Positions 53,737-60,629 of a DNA stretch of 60,629 nt are shown one piece after another (within the stretch, counting starts at the first letter, position 1; each line of letters starts with the position of its first letter). A model generated the notes under the pieces. That model saw only the letters and a program-made list of their open reading frames with translations. It searched no databases and was not told the origin of the DNA. Location: the NCBI GenBank assembly GCA_903858815.1, contig CAIOKE010000169.1:1-60629 (forward strand), written 5' to 3'. This stretch comes from an uncultured Planctomycetaceae bacterium (lineage in GTDB: Bacteria > Planctomycetota > Planctomycetia > Planctomycetales > Planctomycetaceae). Made by a program: the position numbers and the translations under genes.

Positions 53737-54927
53737 ATGCATACGTCTGCCCTCGTTAATCAGCTCAAGCCATCAGAGACTCTGGCCGCCGCCGCGCGGG
53801 CTCGCGAGTTGCGATCGAAAGGTATTGAAGTCCTTGAGTTCACAGTTGGTGAACCGGATTTCATTACCCCAGCCCATATTCGCGAGGCTGCTCGCAACGC
53901 GATGGACGCCGGCTTCACTCGCTACACCGCAGCCACAGGTATTCCCGAACTGAAAAAGGCGATCTGCGACGCGTTTCTGCGCGACCACGGGGTTTCGTGG
54001 AAACCCTCCGAAGTGACTGTGTCCAACGGTGCAAAACACTGTCTTCACAATGTCCTCGTAGCCTGTTGCGAACCTGGCGACGAAGTCATCATTCCGACTC
54101 CCTACTGGGTCAGCTATTCAGCGCTCGTCGAACTGGTCGGAGCAAAGCCAGTACTTGTTGAGACTCAGGAGGCAGACGGATTCTGCCTGTCGGCCACCCA
54201 GTTCCGCAACGCAATCACTCCCAGAACCCGACTGCTGATGCTCAACAGCCCCAGCAATCCAACGGGTGGTGTCTACCCGGTTGCGGCCCTGCAGGCTCTG
54301 GCAGAAGTCGCTGTAGAAAAGAACATCATCGTTCTGTCTGATGAAATCTATGACAAACTGATCTACCCGGGTCACGAATTCCGATCCTTCGCGGCTCTCG
54401 GTGAAGAAGTCAAAAAACGAACGATCATCGTGAACGGCGTCAGTAAGGCATATGCCATGACCGGCTGGCGAATCGGCTGGACACTGGCTCCGGACAACGT
54501 CAGCGCCGCGATTAACAAGCTGCAAAGTCAACAGACGTCAAATCCCTGCAGCGTTTCGCAGTACGCTGCACTGGCCGCACTGACCGGCCCTCAGGAATGT
54601 GTCGCGGAAATGTGCAGCGAATTCGTTAAACGTCGAGACTACGTCTGCGGACGACTGCGAGCAATCCCCGGTCTCAGCTTTGCTGAGCCCGGTGGGGCTT
54701 TCTACGTGTTTTTCAATGTTTCCAGCTACTTCGGCCGTCCGATCGGTGGCGGTGCACCGGTGTCCAACGCCACCGATTTCTGCACAGCACTGCTTGATCG
54801 AGCACACGTCGCTCTGGTTGCCGGAGATGCGTTCGGAACCCCAGGCTACGTTCGACTCAGTTTCGCCGCATCCATGGAATCGCTGGTCGCAGGCCTGAAC
54901 GCTATCGAGAAATTTCTCGCCGGCTGA
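53737..54927 (+). CDS. aspartate aminotransferase-type class I/II aminotransferase
   Basis: A 396 aa PLP enzyme from ATG 53737, moving amino groups between amino and keto acids. Family features: VGEPDFITPAHIREA, YTAATGIPELKKAI, NGAKHCLHNVLVA, PTPYWVSYSALVELVGAKPV, LNSPSNPTGGVY (PLP-binding Asn/Pro), LSDEIYDKLIYPG (Asp/Tyr) and NGVSKAYAMTGWRIGW with the Schiff-base lysine. It resembles the I-gamma AspC group of many bacteria. The upstream open-frame residues are dropped because the family starts near MHTSALVNQLKPSETLA. It converges with sulfatase 2, 5 bases apart. Confidence 0.92.
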   Translation: MHTSALVNQLKPSETLAAAARARELRSKGIEVLEFTVGEPDFITPAHIREAARNAMDAGFTRYTAATGIPELKKAICDAFLRDHGVSWKPSEVTVSNGAKHCLHNVLVACCEPGDEVIIPTPYWVSYSALVELVGAKPVLVETQEADGFCLSATQFRNAITPRTRLLMLNSPSNPTGGVYPVAALQALAEVAVEKNIIVLSDEIYDKLIYPGHEFRSFAALGEEVKKRTIIVNGVSKAYAMTGWRIGWTLAPDNVSAAINKLQSQQTSNPCSVSQYAALAALTGPQECVAEMCSEFVKRRDYVCGRLRAIPGLSFAEPGGAFYVFFNVSSYFGRPIGGGAPVSNATDFCTALLDRAHVALVAGDAFGTPGYVRLSFAASMESLVAGLNAIEKFLAG

Positions 54928-54932
54928 TTCAT

Positions 54933-56432
54933 TCACCTCGGCCTGTAGTCCGCCCCCGTCAGGCTGTTCAATACACCAGTCTGCCATTGCAGCAGCTGTT
55001 CAGTCAGACGCTGCACGGTGGCCGATTCTGTCTGTGCAAGGTCGCGCAGTTCAGCAGGATCCGCGCGCAGATTGAACAGTTCTGCCTGACGCCCGGCCAG
55101 CACCAGCTTCCACTCGCCATCCACCACTGCGCGCGGTCCTCGACAAGACTGCTCATCCCACGTGTCATAGTGAAAGTTGGTGAAATCACGAGTGGCTTTG
55201 CCACCCATCTTTTTCACAAGGGGAGTTGTGCCGGCCTGCAACCGCGGATCAATCCATGGATCTCCGCGGTTCCGACCGGCCGAGGTATATTCCCAGAAGA
55301 ACAATGGCTGATCACGGATCAGTTCACGGCCCGCCAGCAGTTCACTGAGGTCCTGCCCATCCAGCGGGCGTTGCGGCGGGTCGATACCTGCCAGATGGCA
55401 GACAGTTGGCAATAGATCGCTCGTAGAAGCGGGAACAGTTGAAACTCGTGGCCGCACAATTCGTCGTGGCCATTCAATCAGCCCCGGAACCAGTAATCCC
55501 CCCTGATACATTGTGCCCTTGGTACCCCGATGTGGTGCCCCAAGTGCAGCATCAGCTGATGTGCCGTTGTCACCACAGTAAAACAACAATGTGTTGTCAC
55601 GCAGTCCGATGTCAGCCAACCGCCTGCGGAGTCGCCCAATCGCCCGATCCATCGCAGTAATTTCGGCATATCGAGCCTGCAGGACCTGCCCCTGTGAAAC
55701 CTGAACCTGCTGCCCCGTTTCATTGGACGTGACTGTGACCGGTTTCGTGTATCGGGCAGGCAGATCTGCATACAGCTCCAGATCTTCCGGCAACCCGCTG
55801 TACGGTTCATGTGGAGAACCAAACCACAGCACAATCAGAAATGGTTGCCCCTGCTCCTGACAACGCTCCAGAAATCTGACAGCCTCATCCACAAGAATCG
55901 CCGAACTCTCCCCCTCAATGCGCTGCGGGTCTGCACCGTTCCTCGACAGAACTGGGTTCAGCTCAAAGAAATTGTCGTGCGAGACCCATTCATCAAATCC
56001 CATGGATCCCGGACTGACAGGCGAATCCTTGCGCACTGGACCCGTATGCCATTTGCCATAATGTGCACATCGATAGCCAGACTGCCGCAGAATCGCCGCC
56101 AGCGTGATCTCTTCCGGCCGAAATGACCAGCCTGGCGCAAACGTACCCATGCGATTCGGATGACGGCCCGTCAGAAAACTGGCCCGGGTCGGCGAACAGT
56201 TCGGATGAGCCGCATAAAACTGATCAAGACGCAGGCCAGTGCGAGCCATTTCATCCAGCACGGGAGTTCGCACGTGAGGATGACCATGAAAGCCCGTTTC
56301 CTCCCAGCCATGATCATCACCCATCATCAGGATCAGATTCGGACGATCATCTGCTGAAACAGACTGCAGAACAATGCGGGTGAACAACCACAGGAGAATT
56401 ACCGCAACAGAATGACGGTGAAGGATGCTCAT
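54933..56432 (-). CDS. exported sulfatase 2
   Basis: A 499 aa secreted type I sulfatase with a signal peptide ([20 protein letters not shown]). The metal-binding start is [17 protein letters not shown] and the formylglycine motif is [12 protein letters not shown] (CXPXR, where Cys becomes formylglycine). Further motifs are [10 protein letters not shown]-like [10 protein letters not shown] and [11 protein letters not shown]. The substrate is a sulfated compound, probably a polysaccharide. The ATG overlaps the stop of sulfatase 1 (ATGA), so the two genes are translationally coupled. Confidence 0.92.
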   Translation of the reverse strand: MSILHRHSVAVILLWLFTRIVLQSVSADDRPNLILMMGDDHGWEETGFHGHPHVRTPVLDEMARTGLRLDQFYAAHPNCSPTRASFLTGRHPNRMGTFAPGWSFRPEEITLAAILRQSGYRCAHYGKWHTGPVRKDSPVSPGSMGFDEWVSHDNFFELNPVLSRNGADPQRIEGESSAILVDEAVRFLERCQEQGQPFLIVLWFGSPHEPYSGLPEDLELYADLPARYTKPVTVTSNETGQQVQVSQGQVLQARYAEITAMDRAIGRLRRRLADIGLRDNTLLFYCGDNGTSADAALGAPHRGTKGTMYQGGLLVPGLIEWPRRIVRPRVSTVPASTSDLLPTVCHLAGIDPPQRPLDGQDLSELLAGRELIRDQPLFFWEYTSAGRNRGDPWIDPRLQAGTTPLVKKMGGKATRDFTNFHYDTWDEQSCRGPRAVVDGEWKLVLAGRQAELFNLRADPAELRDLAQTESATVQRLTEQLLQWQTGVLNSLTGADYRPR

Positions 56433-58057
56433 GGCTGCACTGGTTCCTTTTCAAAATCACCCGGATTCACCCAACCGGCAGGCGGACGACGCCCCGCTTT
56501 AAAGGCCTCGTAAAAACCGCTGCCATTCGTAACCGGATAAGCGTCAAATATTGCCCCCTGACCATTCATTCGAGGATCCCCGCTCCGCAGCAGTTCAGCT
56601 TCAAGCACTCTTCTCAGTTCAGCAGCAACCCGTGGCTGGTCGGATATCAGATTCCGAACGCAGTCCGGATCCGCCTTCAGATCATAAAGTTCCTCAGCAG
56701 GCCGCATGCCAAAATTCAACCTCCAGTACAGATCCAGCCGATCGCCGCGTCCCAAGTCAAGAATCCGAGTCTTCGTGGGACTGCCATCCGTATCCAGATA
56801 ACCGGTTTCCGGATTCCCGGCGGGCCAGCGGGATGGTTCGTAATTGCACAGATAAAGATACTGTCGAGTTCGCAGACCACGAATCGGATAGCCCACATCA
56901 CCCGGTCGACCAACATCTGTGCGTTCCTTCCCGACAATCACCTGAGTTCTTGTGGGCTGAATCTGACCACTGACCGAACTTTCCAGCAACGGCCGCAGCG
57001 ATGCTCCATACATTTCTGCCATCCCGGAACGCTGCGGTGGAATTCCTGCATAGTCCAGAATTGTGGGGGCGAGGTCCGGAAAGCTGACGAAGTCATCAAC
57101 CGTGCGACCGCGAGTTTCAGCAGGGCCCTGCGGACAGCGAATAGCCAGTGGTACTCGACATGAAGCGTCATAGGCGTATCCTTTGGCTCGCGGAAACGGC
57201 ATGCCGTGATCACTGGTGACAATCACCAGAGTTTGCTCCAGCAGGTCACGCTGTTCCAACTCCTGCAGCATCAGTCCCAGATGACGGTCGGCATGCTCGA
57301 CCTCCAGAGCATAGTCAAGCAGATCCGTCCTGACAGTTTCGTCGTCCGGCCAGTACTCAGGCACATGATCAATGTCGGCCAGTACCCGGTCTGACTGCTG
57401 CAACCCCGAACCGAACTGATAGTCGCGATGTGGCTCCAGACAGCCATACCAGAAACACCACGGTGTCTCAGACGGGGCCGCATCAAGAAAATCACGAAAG
57501 TTGGCAGCGTAATCCGTGCCTGACATCTGTGATGTCGGAGGTGATAACTTCCGTTTCTGCCAGGCCTTGCCCGTCATTTCGCGAGGCTTTTGGAGGGTAT
57601 TCATGGCAACTCCCGGCCCCCACCCCTTACCAGTAAACCCCATGTGCCAGCCTGCACCGGTCAGAACCTCGGGCCATACGGCGAACTTCGCCGGAAAATA
57701 CGACATATGATTCCCGGCCTGCTCCAGTTGCCAGAAACTGCGTCCGGTCAACACGATCGCTCGCGACGGAGCACACTTGGCCATGGGCGTAAAAGCATGA
57801 CTGAACAATGTGCCTTCAGCAGCAACCCGATCAAAAGCGGGTGTCTTAATCCAGCGAGTGCCATAAGCTCCCGCATGGCGCCCCCAGTCATCGGCAATAG
57901 CAAACAGAATGTTGCAGGGACGTGGTGCACTACGAGCATTTGCAGGACTGCAGCCCGTGCCAGCCTGCAAAGGTTCGACTGGAAACCCCAACAACAACCC
58001 AGCGAGGTGCAGGGCAAGAAGAATGCAATGGTGCACTGAAAGAGACTCCCACGACAC
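56429..58057 (-). CDS. exported sulfatase 1
   Basis: A 542 aa secreted type I sulfatase. The start is GTG 58057; GTG 58036 ([17 protein letters not shown]) would give an equally good signal peptide. It has [38 protein letters not shown] with the CXPXR formylglycine motif, GKGWGPG, and [20 protein letters not shown]. The layout [20 protein letters not shown] is typical of heparan-sulfatase-like planctomycete enzymes. It is the first gene of the two-sulfatase operon, and I see no partner transporter or sulfatase-maturation enzyme in the window. Confidence 0.9.
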   Translation of the reverse strand: MSWESLSVHHCILLALHLAGLLLGFPVEPLQAGTGCSPANARSAPRPCNILFAIADDWGRHAGAYGTRWIKTPAFDRVAAEGTLFSHAFTPMAKCAPSRAIVLTGRSFWQLEQAGNHMSYFPAKFAVWPEVLTGAGWHMGFTGKGWGPGVAMNTLQKPREMTGKAWQKRKLSPPTSQMSGTDYAANFRDFLDAAPSETPWCFWYGCLEPHRDYQFGSGLQQSDRVLADIDHVPEYWPDDETVRTDLLDYALEVEHADRHLGLMLQELEQRDLLEQTLVIVTSDHGMPFPRAKGYAYDASCRVPLAIRCPQGPAETRGRTVDDFVSFPDLAPTILDYAGIPPQRSGMAEMYGASLRPLLESSVSGQIQPTRTQVIVGKERTDVGRPGDVGYPIRGLRTRQYLYLCNYEPSRWPAGNPETGYLDTDGSPTKTRILDLGRGDRLDLYWRLNFGMRPAEELYDLKADPDCVRNLISDQPRVAAELRRVLEAELLRSGDPRMNGQGAIFDAYPVTNGSGFYEAFKAGRRPPAGWVNPGDFEKEPVQP

Positions 58058-58441
58058 TGCGCTGGCAAGCCCAGCAATTAGCCTTCAATTCACAACGAAA
58101 ACTGCTCACCAGCAGGTTGTATCTCAGCCGGCAATCCGAGTGAACTGAAGTCGCAGGGAATGGGCATGCGGAGAATAAAATCTGCCGTCCATCAGTCAGA
58201 CAAATACACGCTGTGATTTGAGGCGGGGCATCACCAACTGAAACCTGCAGTTGACGCTACTGAGGCTCAGTAAGCTCATGATTCTTCCGTGTCGTACTCT
58301 CGCCAGCAGTCTGCGTGCTGGCACCACAGGGTACCGGAAGAGATGCGACGAGCACAAATATTTGGCCTATTGGCTCTCGATCAGAGTCAAAGTATTCTGC
58401 CCATCGTGGATTTCTGTTTGCGATGACCTGACCGCAGAACA
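58058..58441. other. intergenic region upstream of the sulfatases
   Basis: About 380 bases with no supported gene, repeat copy or RNA. It should contain the sulfatase operon promoter and the 3' end of the metalloprotease transcript; no clear signal is visible. Confidence 0.4.
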
Positions 58442-59299
58442 TCAGACCGGTGGTTTGCGAGGTAATCGGCGAGATCGACGAATGACCGCGATGCACACTG
58501 CAACTGATGCGGCAGCCATCACCATGGAAGCAGGTTCTGGAACGCTGACCATGTACCCAAGGTCCTGAAAACTGCCCATTGTCACAGAACTGATGTAGGT
58601 GGGACCATCCAGCCAACCGGTCATCAACTCAAAGCGAAAATCACGACCAGTAATATTGCTGACAAAGCCCGTATTGCTTCCCCCGCCGTTCACTTCATTC
58701 CAGTGCGCGTTAGCTGTCCCTGACCCACCACCCAACTCGACAGGAACGAAAGTGGCCGATGGCTGATTGAATTCTGCTCGCCATGCAGCCAGAGCATTTG
58801 CGCCGGTGTACTGGCCGGTCCCGGAAACATACAGTTCCTGAAATCCAGGAACGCCGACTGCACTGCTGCTCCACAGTGTTCCAATGCCAAGCACATGAGC
58901 CATCTCGTGCAGAATCACGTCATAAAGCAGCCCGCTGGACTGCAGACCTGCGAGATCAGCGGAATCGAACTGCATGCTACCCTGAGCAGCATACAGGTAG
59001 CGCAATTCAGTACCCACTTTTCCAACCGTGGGGCCGGCACTTCCAAGGATGCCGCCAGCACCATCTATCGTGACCCCCGTGGCGTTGATCTGCACGATGT
59101 TTGAAGCGACTGTGTCCTGGTAGCCAATCAATCGTGATTCCCACGTCTGCGCAGCAGCCTGAAACACAGCCTGCTGCGAAGTCGTCAGACCGCTGAATGT
59201 GAGTTGAATATCGAATCCAAGCACGCCTGCGTGACTGCATGGAGTAAGCCACACGAGATGTACCAGAGCAGTTAACAGTGAGTAATTCAGGGATCGCAT
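58442..59299 (-). CDS. leishmanolysin-like zinc metalloprotease with PEP-CTERM sorting signal
   Basis: A 285 aa protein from ATG 59299 (MRSLNYSLLTALVHLVWLTP signal). It has HEMAHVLGIGTLW (HEXXHXXGXXXLW zinc motif) and a downstream AHWNEVNGGG supplying a likely third ligand, the pattern of M8/leishmanolysin-like enzymes. The C-terminus is SVPEPASMVMAAASVAVCIA followed by VIRRSRR, a PEP-CTERM sorting signal (motif, membrane helix, basic cluster) read by an exosortase. Planctomycetes use this for surface export; no exosortase gene lies here. The open frame runs on to 59557, but those residues are unsupported. Confidence 0.85.
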   Translation of the reverse strand: MRSLNYSLLTALVHLVWLTPCSHAGVLGFDIQLTFSGLTTSQQAVFQAAAQTWESRLIGYQDTVASNIVQINATGVTIDGAGGILGSAGPTVGKVGTELRYLYAAQGSMQFDSADLAGLQSSGLLYDVILHEMAHVLGIGTLWSSSAVGVPGFQELYVSGTGQYTGANALAAWRAEFNQPSATFVPVELGGGSGTANAHWNEVNGGGSNTGFVSNITGRDFRFELMTGWLDGPTYISSVTMGSFQDLGYMVSVPEPASMVMAAASVAVCIAVIRRSRRLPRKPPV

Positions 59300-60388
59300 A
59301 GGACTGATACCAACCGCCCAGCAGGAGCGAACAACCCAAGGAAGCAAAGAACGAGGCCACACCGTACCGCTGAGTGCAGAATTCACCACAACCTCTGAAT
59401 CCGCCGAGTTGTGGAGAATTCGCCCCGAGATGTTGCCGGACCACCATTCCAACCATGCGCAGGACGCAGAAGCAAGAAGAAAACAACAAATCGGACGTTT
59501 CAGCCCCGATTCCAGCCTCAACCTCCGCCACCTGAAGTCCCGAAGTCCCGGGGACACAGCACGCTGAGGGATGCAAGGTCACGGAAAGGCGGAGGTGACG
59601 GGGACACACAGGGGTGACGGGGACACACACAGAGGTGACGGAGGTGACGGGGACACACAAGTTACGGGGACACTGCAGCCTTCCACTAGAGAAGAGTCAT
59701 GAAAACACCGAGGGAATAAACCTCTCCGGGGCTCACAAAAACTTGCGATATTGACGCGAGAATTGAGAAACCAGTAGCAGTCACGACCGTAACTGGAACC
59801 ACAAGTCGTGGGGACACAGCAAGTCGTGAGCAAGTCGTGGGGACACAGGGCTTCGTATGTCGTAGTGCCGTAGGGACATGCCGTAGGGACACACCGTTTC
59901 AAGGCCTCGCACCCCACCCCCGGGAACACACTTGCTGACGAACGCAGAATCGCGGGGACACAGCACCTTACCAGAAAACAGCGATGTAACACTCGGGAGT
60001 TGACCGGCGGGCAATTATCCACATTGAGCTACCCGAGGGGGCGCACCACTACGATTGAATTTTGTGCACGGACATCAAATCACAATCGGTTAGGGAACGG
60101 ACTGTCATGGGGAGGAAACAGCGTATGAAAGTATTTGAGGCGGTATCACATCGCATTGATGAACTTTGGTAACGAGGGGACATTTGGCTACGGACAGTTC
60201 TGCACCAGCGATAACAGTCGCGCGGAGTTTTGACAACAAAACCAAAGAATTCGACTACTCGCCATGACCGTCCCAACCTAAGCGCATAGGCTGAATTACA
60301 AATTACCTACATGTGGAAATACGCCCCACACCAAGGTACCATTGCGATGAATGCTTGAAGATTCGCTTCCATGATCGCGAGGTGCCCC
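59300..60388. repeat. non-coding region with repeated GGGGACA motifs
   Basis: About 1.1 kb without a supported gene. GGGGACA occurs at 59550, 59600, 59619, 59649, 59667, 59810, 59839, 59954 and 60176, with AGGGACA near 59872 and 59884. Most continue as CAC or CAGC (for example GGGGACACACA, GGGGACACAGC), often preceded by GTGACG or GTCGT. The spacing is irregular, so it is a cluster of degenerate units, not a regular tandem array. Minus-strand frames here read as repeated VPVT-like sequence and are not genes. The cluster ends just upstream of the Y1 transposase gene. Confidence 0.7.
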
Positions 60389-60629
60389 ATGGCCCGATTG
60401 GCTCGAGTTGAGGTCTTTGCCGCAGATGAAATTGCTATCGTGCATGTCATGAATCGCACTGTGCGACGCTGCTTCCTTTTCGGTAACGATGACGTCACCG
60501 GACGAAACTTTGACCATCGAAAACAGTGGCTCGATGATCTCCTCGTGCAACTGGCAAAGTACTTTGCCATCGACCTTCTGAGTTCGGCAATACTCAGCAA
60601 TCACTTTCACCTGCTGCTTCGATCAAGAC
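60389..60629 (+). mobile_element. Y1 (REP-associated tyrosine) transposase-like gene, 5' part
   Basis: ATG 60389, preceded by a GAGG site, opens a frame that runs off the right edge (80 codons in the window). It reads MARLARVEVFAADEIAIVHV, then MNRTVRRCFLFGNDD, FDHRKQWLDDLLVQLAKYF, and LLSSAILSNHFHLLLRSR. HVMNR at the first strand and the HUH motif in SNHFHLLLR are the signatures of Y1_Tnp transposases of the REP-associated type, which cut single-stranded DNA with a tyrosine that would lie beyond this window. The opposing minus-strand frames in this region are shadows. In-frame ATG 60371 is an alternative start. Confidence 0.85.

Noticed and set aside
59007-60022. Minus-strand frames reading repeated VPVT/CPHD-like sequence
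   Set aside because: They are translations of the GGGGACA motif cluster and have no domain.
60296-60610. Minus-strand open frames at the right edge
   Set aside because: They are antisense to the Y1 transposase gene, whose plus-strand translation carries clear family motifs.

Overview
The window looks like a chromosomal segment of a planctomycete (Planctomycetes/Planctomycetota, GC-rich by eye). The pointers are a reduced division cluster (rsmH, LysM protein, FtsL-like protein, ftsI) with no ftsZ or mur genes beside it, two formylglycine sulfatases, a PEP-CTERM metalloprotease, a ThuA-domain protein, several OprO/P-like porins, a tyrosine-phosphatase module with a heme-c tail, and frequent GTG/TTG starts. 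No genus is claimed.

Layout. 1-0.44 kb: left edge with a ferredoxin-like fragment and a dispersed intergenic repeat. 0.44-5.1 kb: rsmH, LysM membrane protein, FtsL-like protein and ftsI, closely packed. 5.2-6.6 kb: an orphan RbsC-type ABC permease with an inserted periplasmic domain. 6.7-13.6 kb: MMPL transporter, a shortened MnmE-like GTPase, a repeat copy, a UPF0173 hydrolase and glucose-6-phosphate isomerase. 13.9-21.2 kb: SLC13/RCK transporter, TPR protein, glycine-rich lipoprotein and a long FHA/coiled-coil protein. 21.2-26.6 kb: repeat copies, smpB, an RDD protein, a compact RtcB ligase, tRNA-Ser(GGA), a small coiled-coil protein and a HisN-like phosphatase.

26.7-40.7 kb reads as a nutrient-scavenging region: a secreted alpha/beta hydrolase, an alkaline phosphatase fused to a tyrosine phosphatase and a cytochrome-c-like tail, three OprO/P-like porins and a sialidase-like protein, with dnaE embedded among them. 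Two of the porins share an upstream sequence motif. 41.1-43.4 kb is a tight run of infA, rnhA and a sigma-54-type AAA+ regulator, followed by a sulfotransferase-like gene on the other strand.

44.8-51.1 kb is the most striking locus. A 649-665 aa predicted outer-membrane beta-barrel protein is followed after about 10 bp by a 1402 aa cytochrome with ten heme-attachment motifs (one is CX4CH) and a C-terminal LVIVD-type beta-propeller. A terminator-like hairpin lies just past the cytochrome. The pair has the layout of a porin-cytochrome conduit that would carry electrons across the outer membrane.

51.5-60.6 kb: ThuA protein with a clear terminator, a small zinc-ribbon-like protein, an aspartate-type aminotransferase, two overlapping sulfatases, a PEP-CTERM metalloprotease, then about 1 kb of non-coding DNA with repeated GGGGACA motifs, ending in the start of a Y1 (REP-associated type) transposase gene that runs off the right edge.
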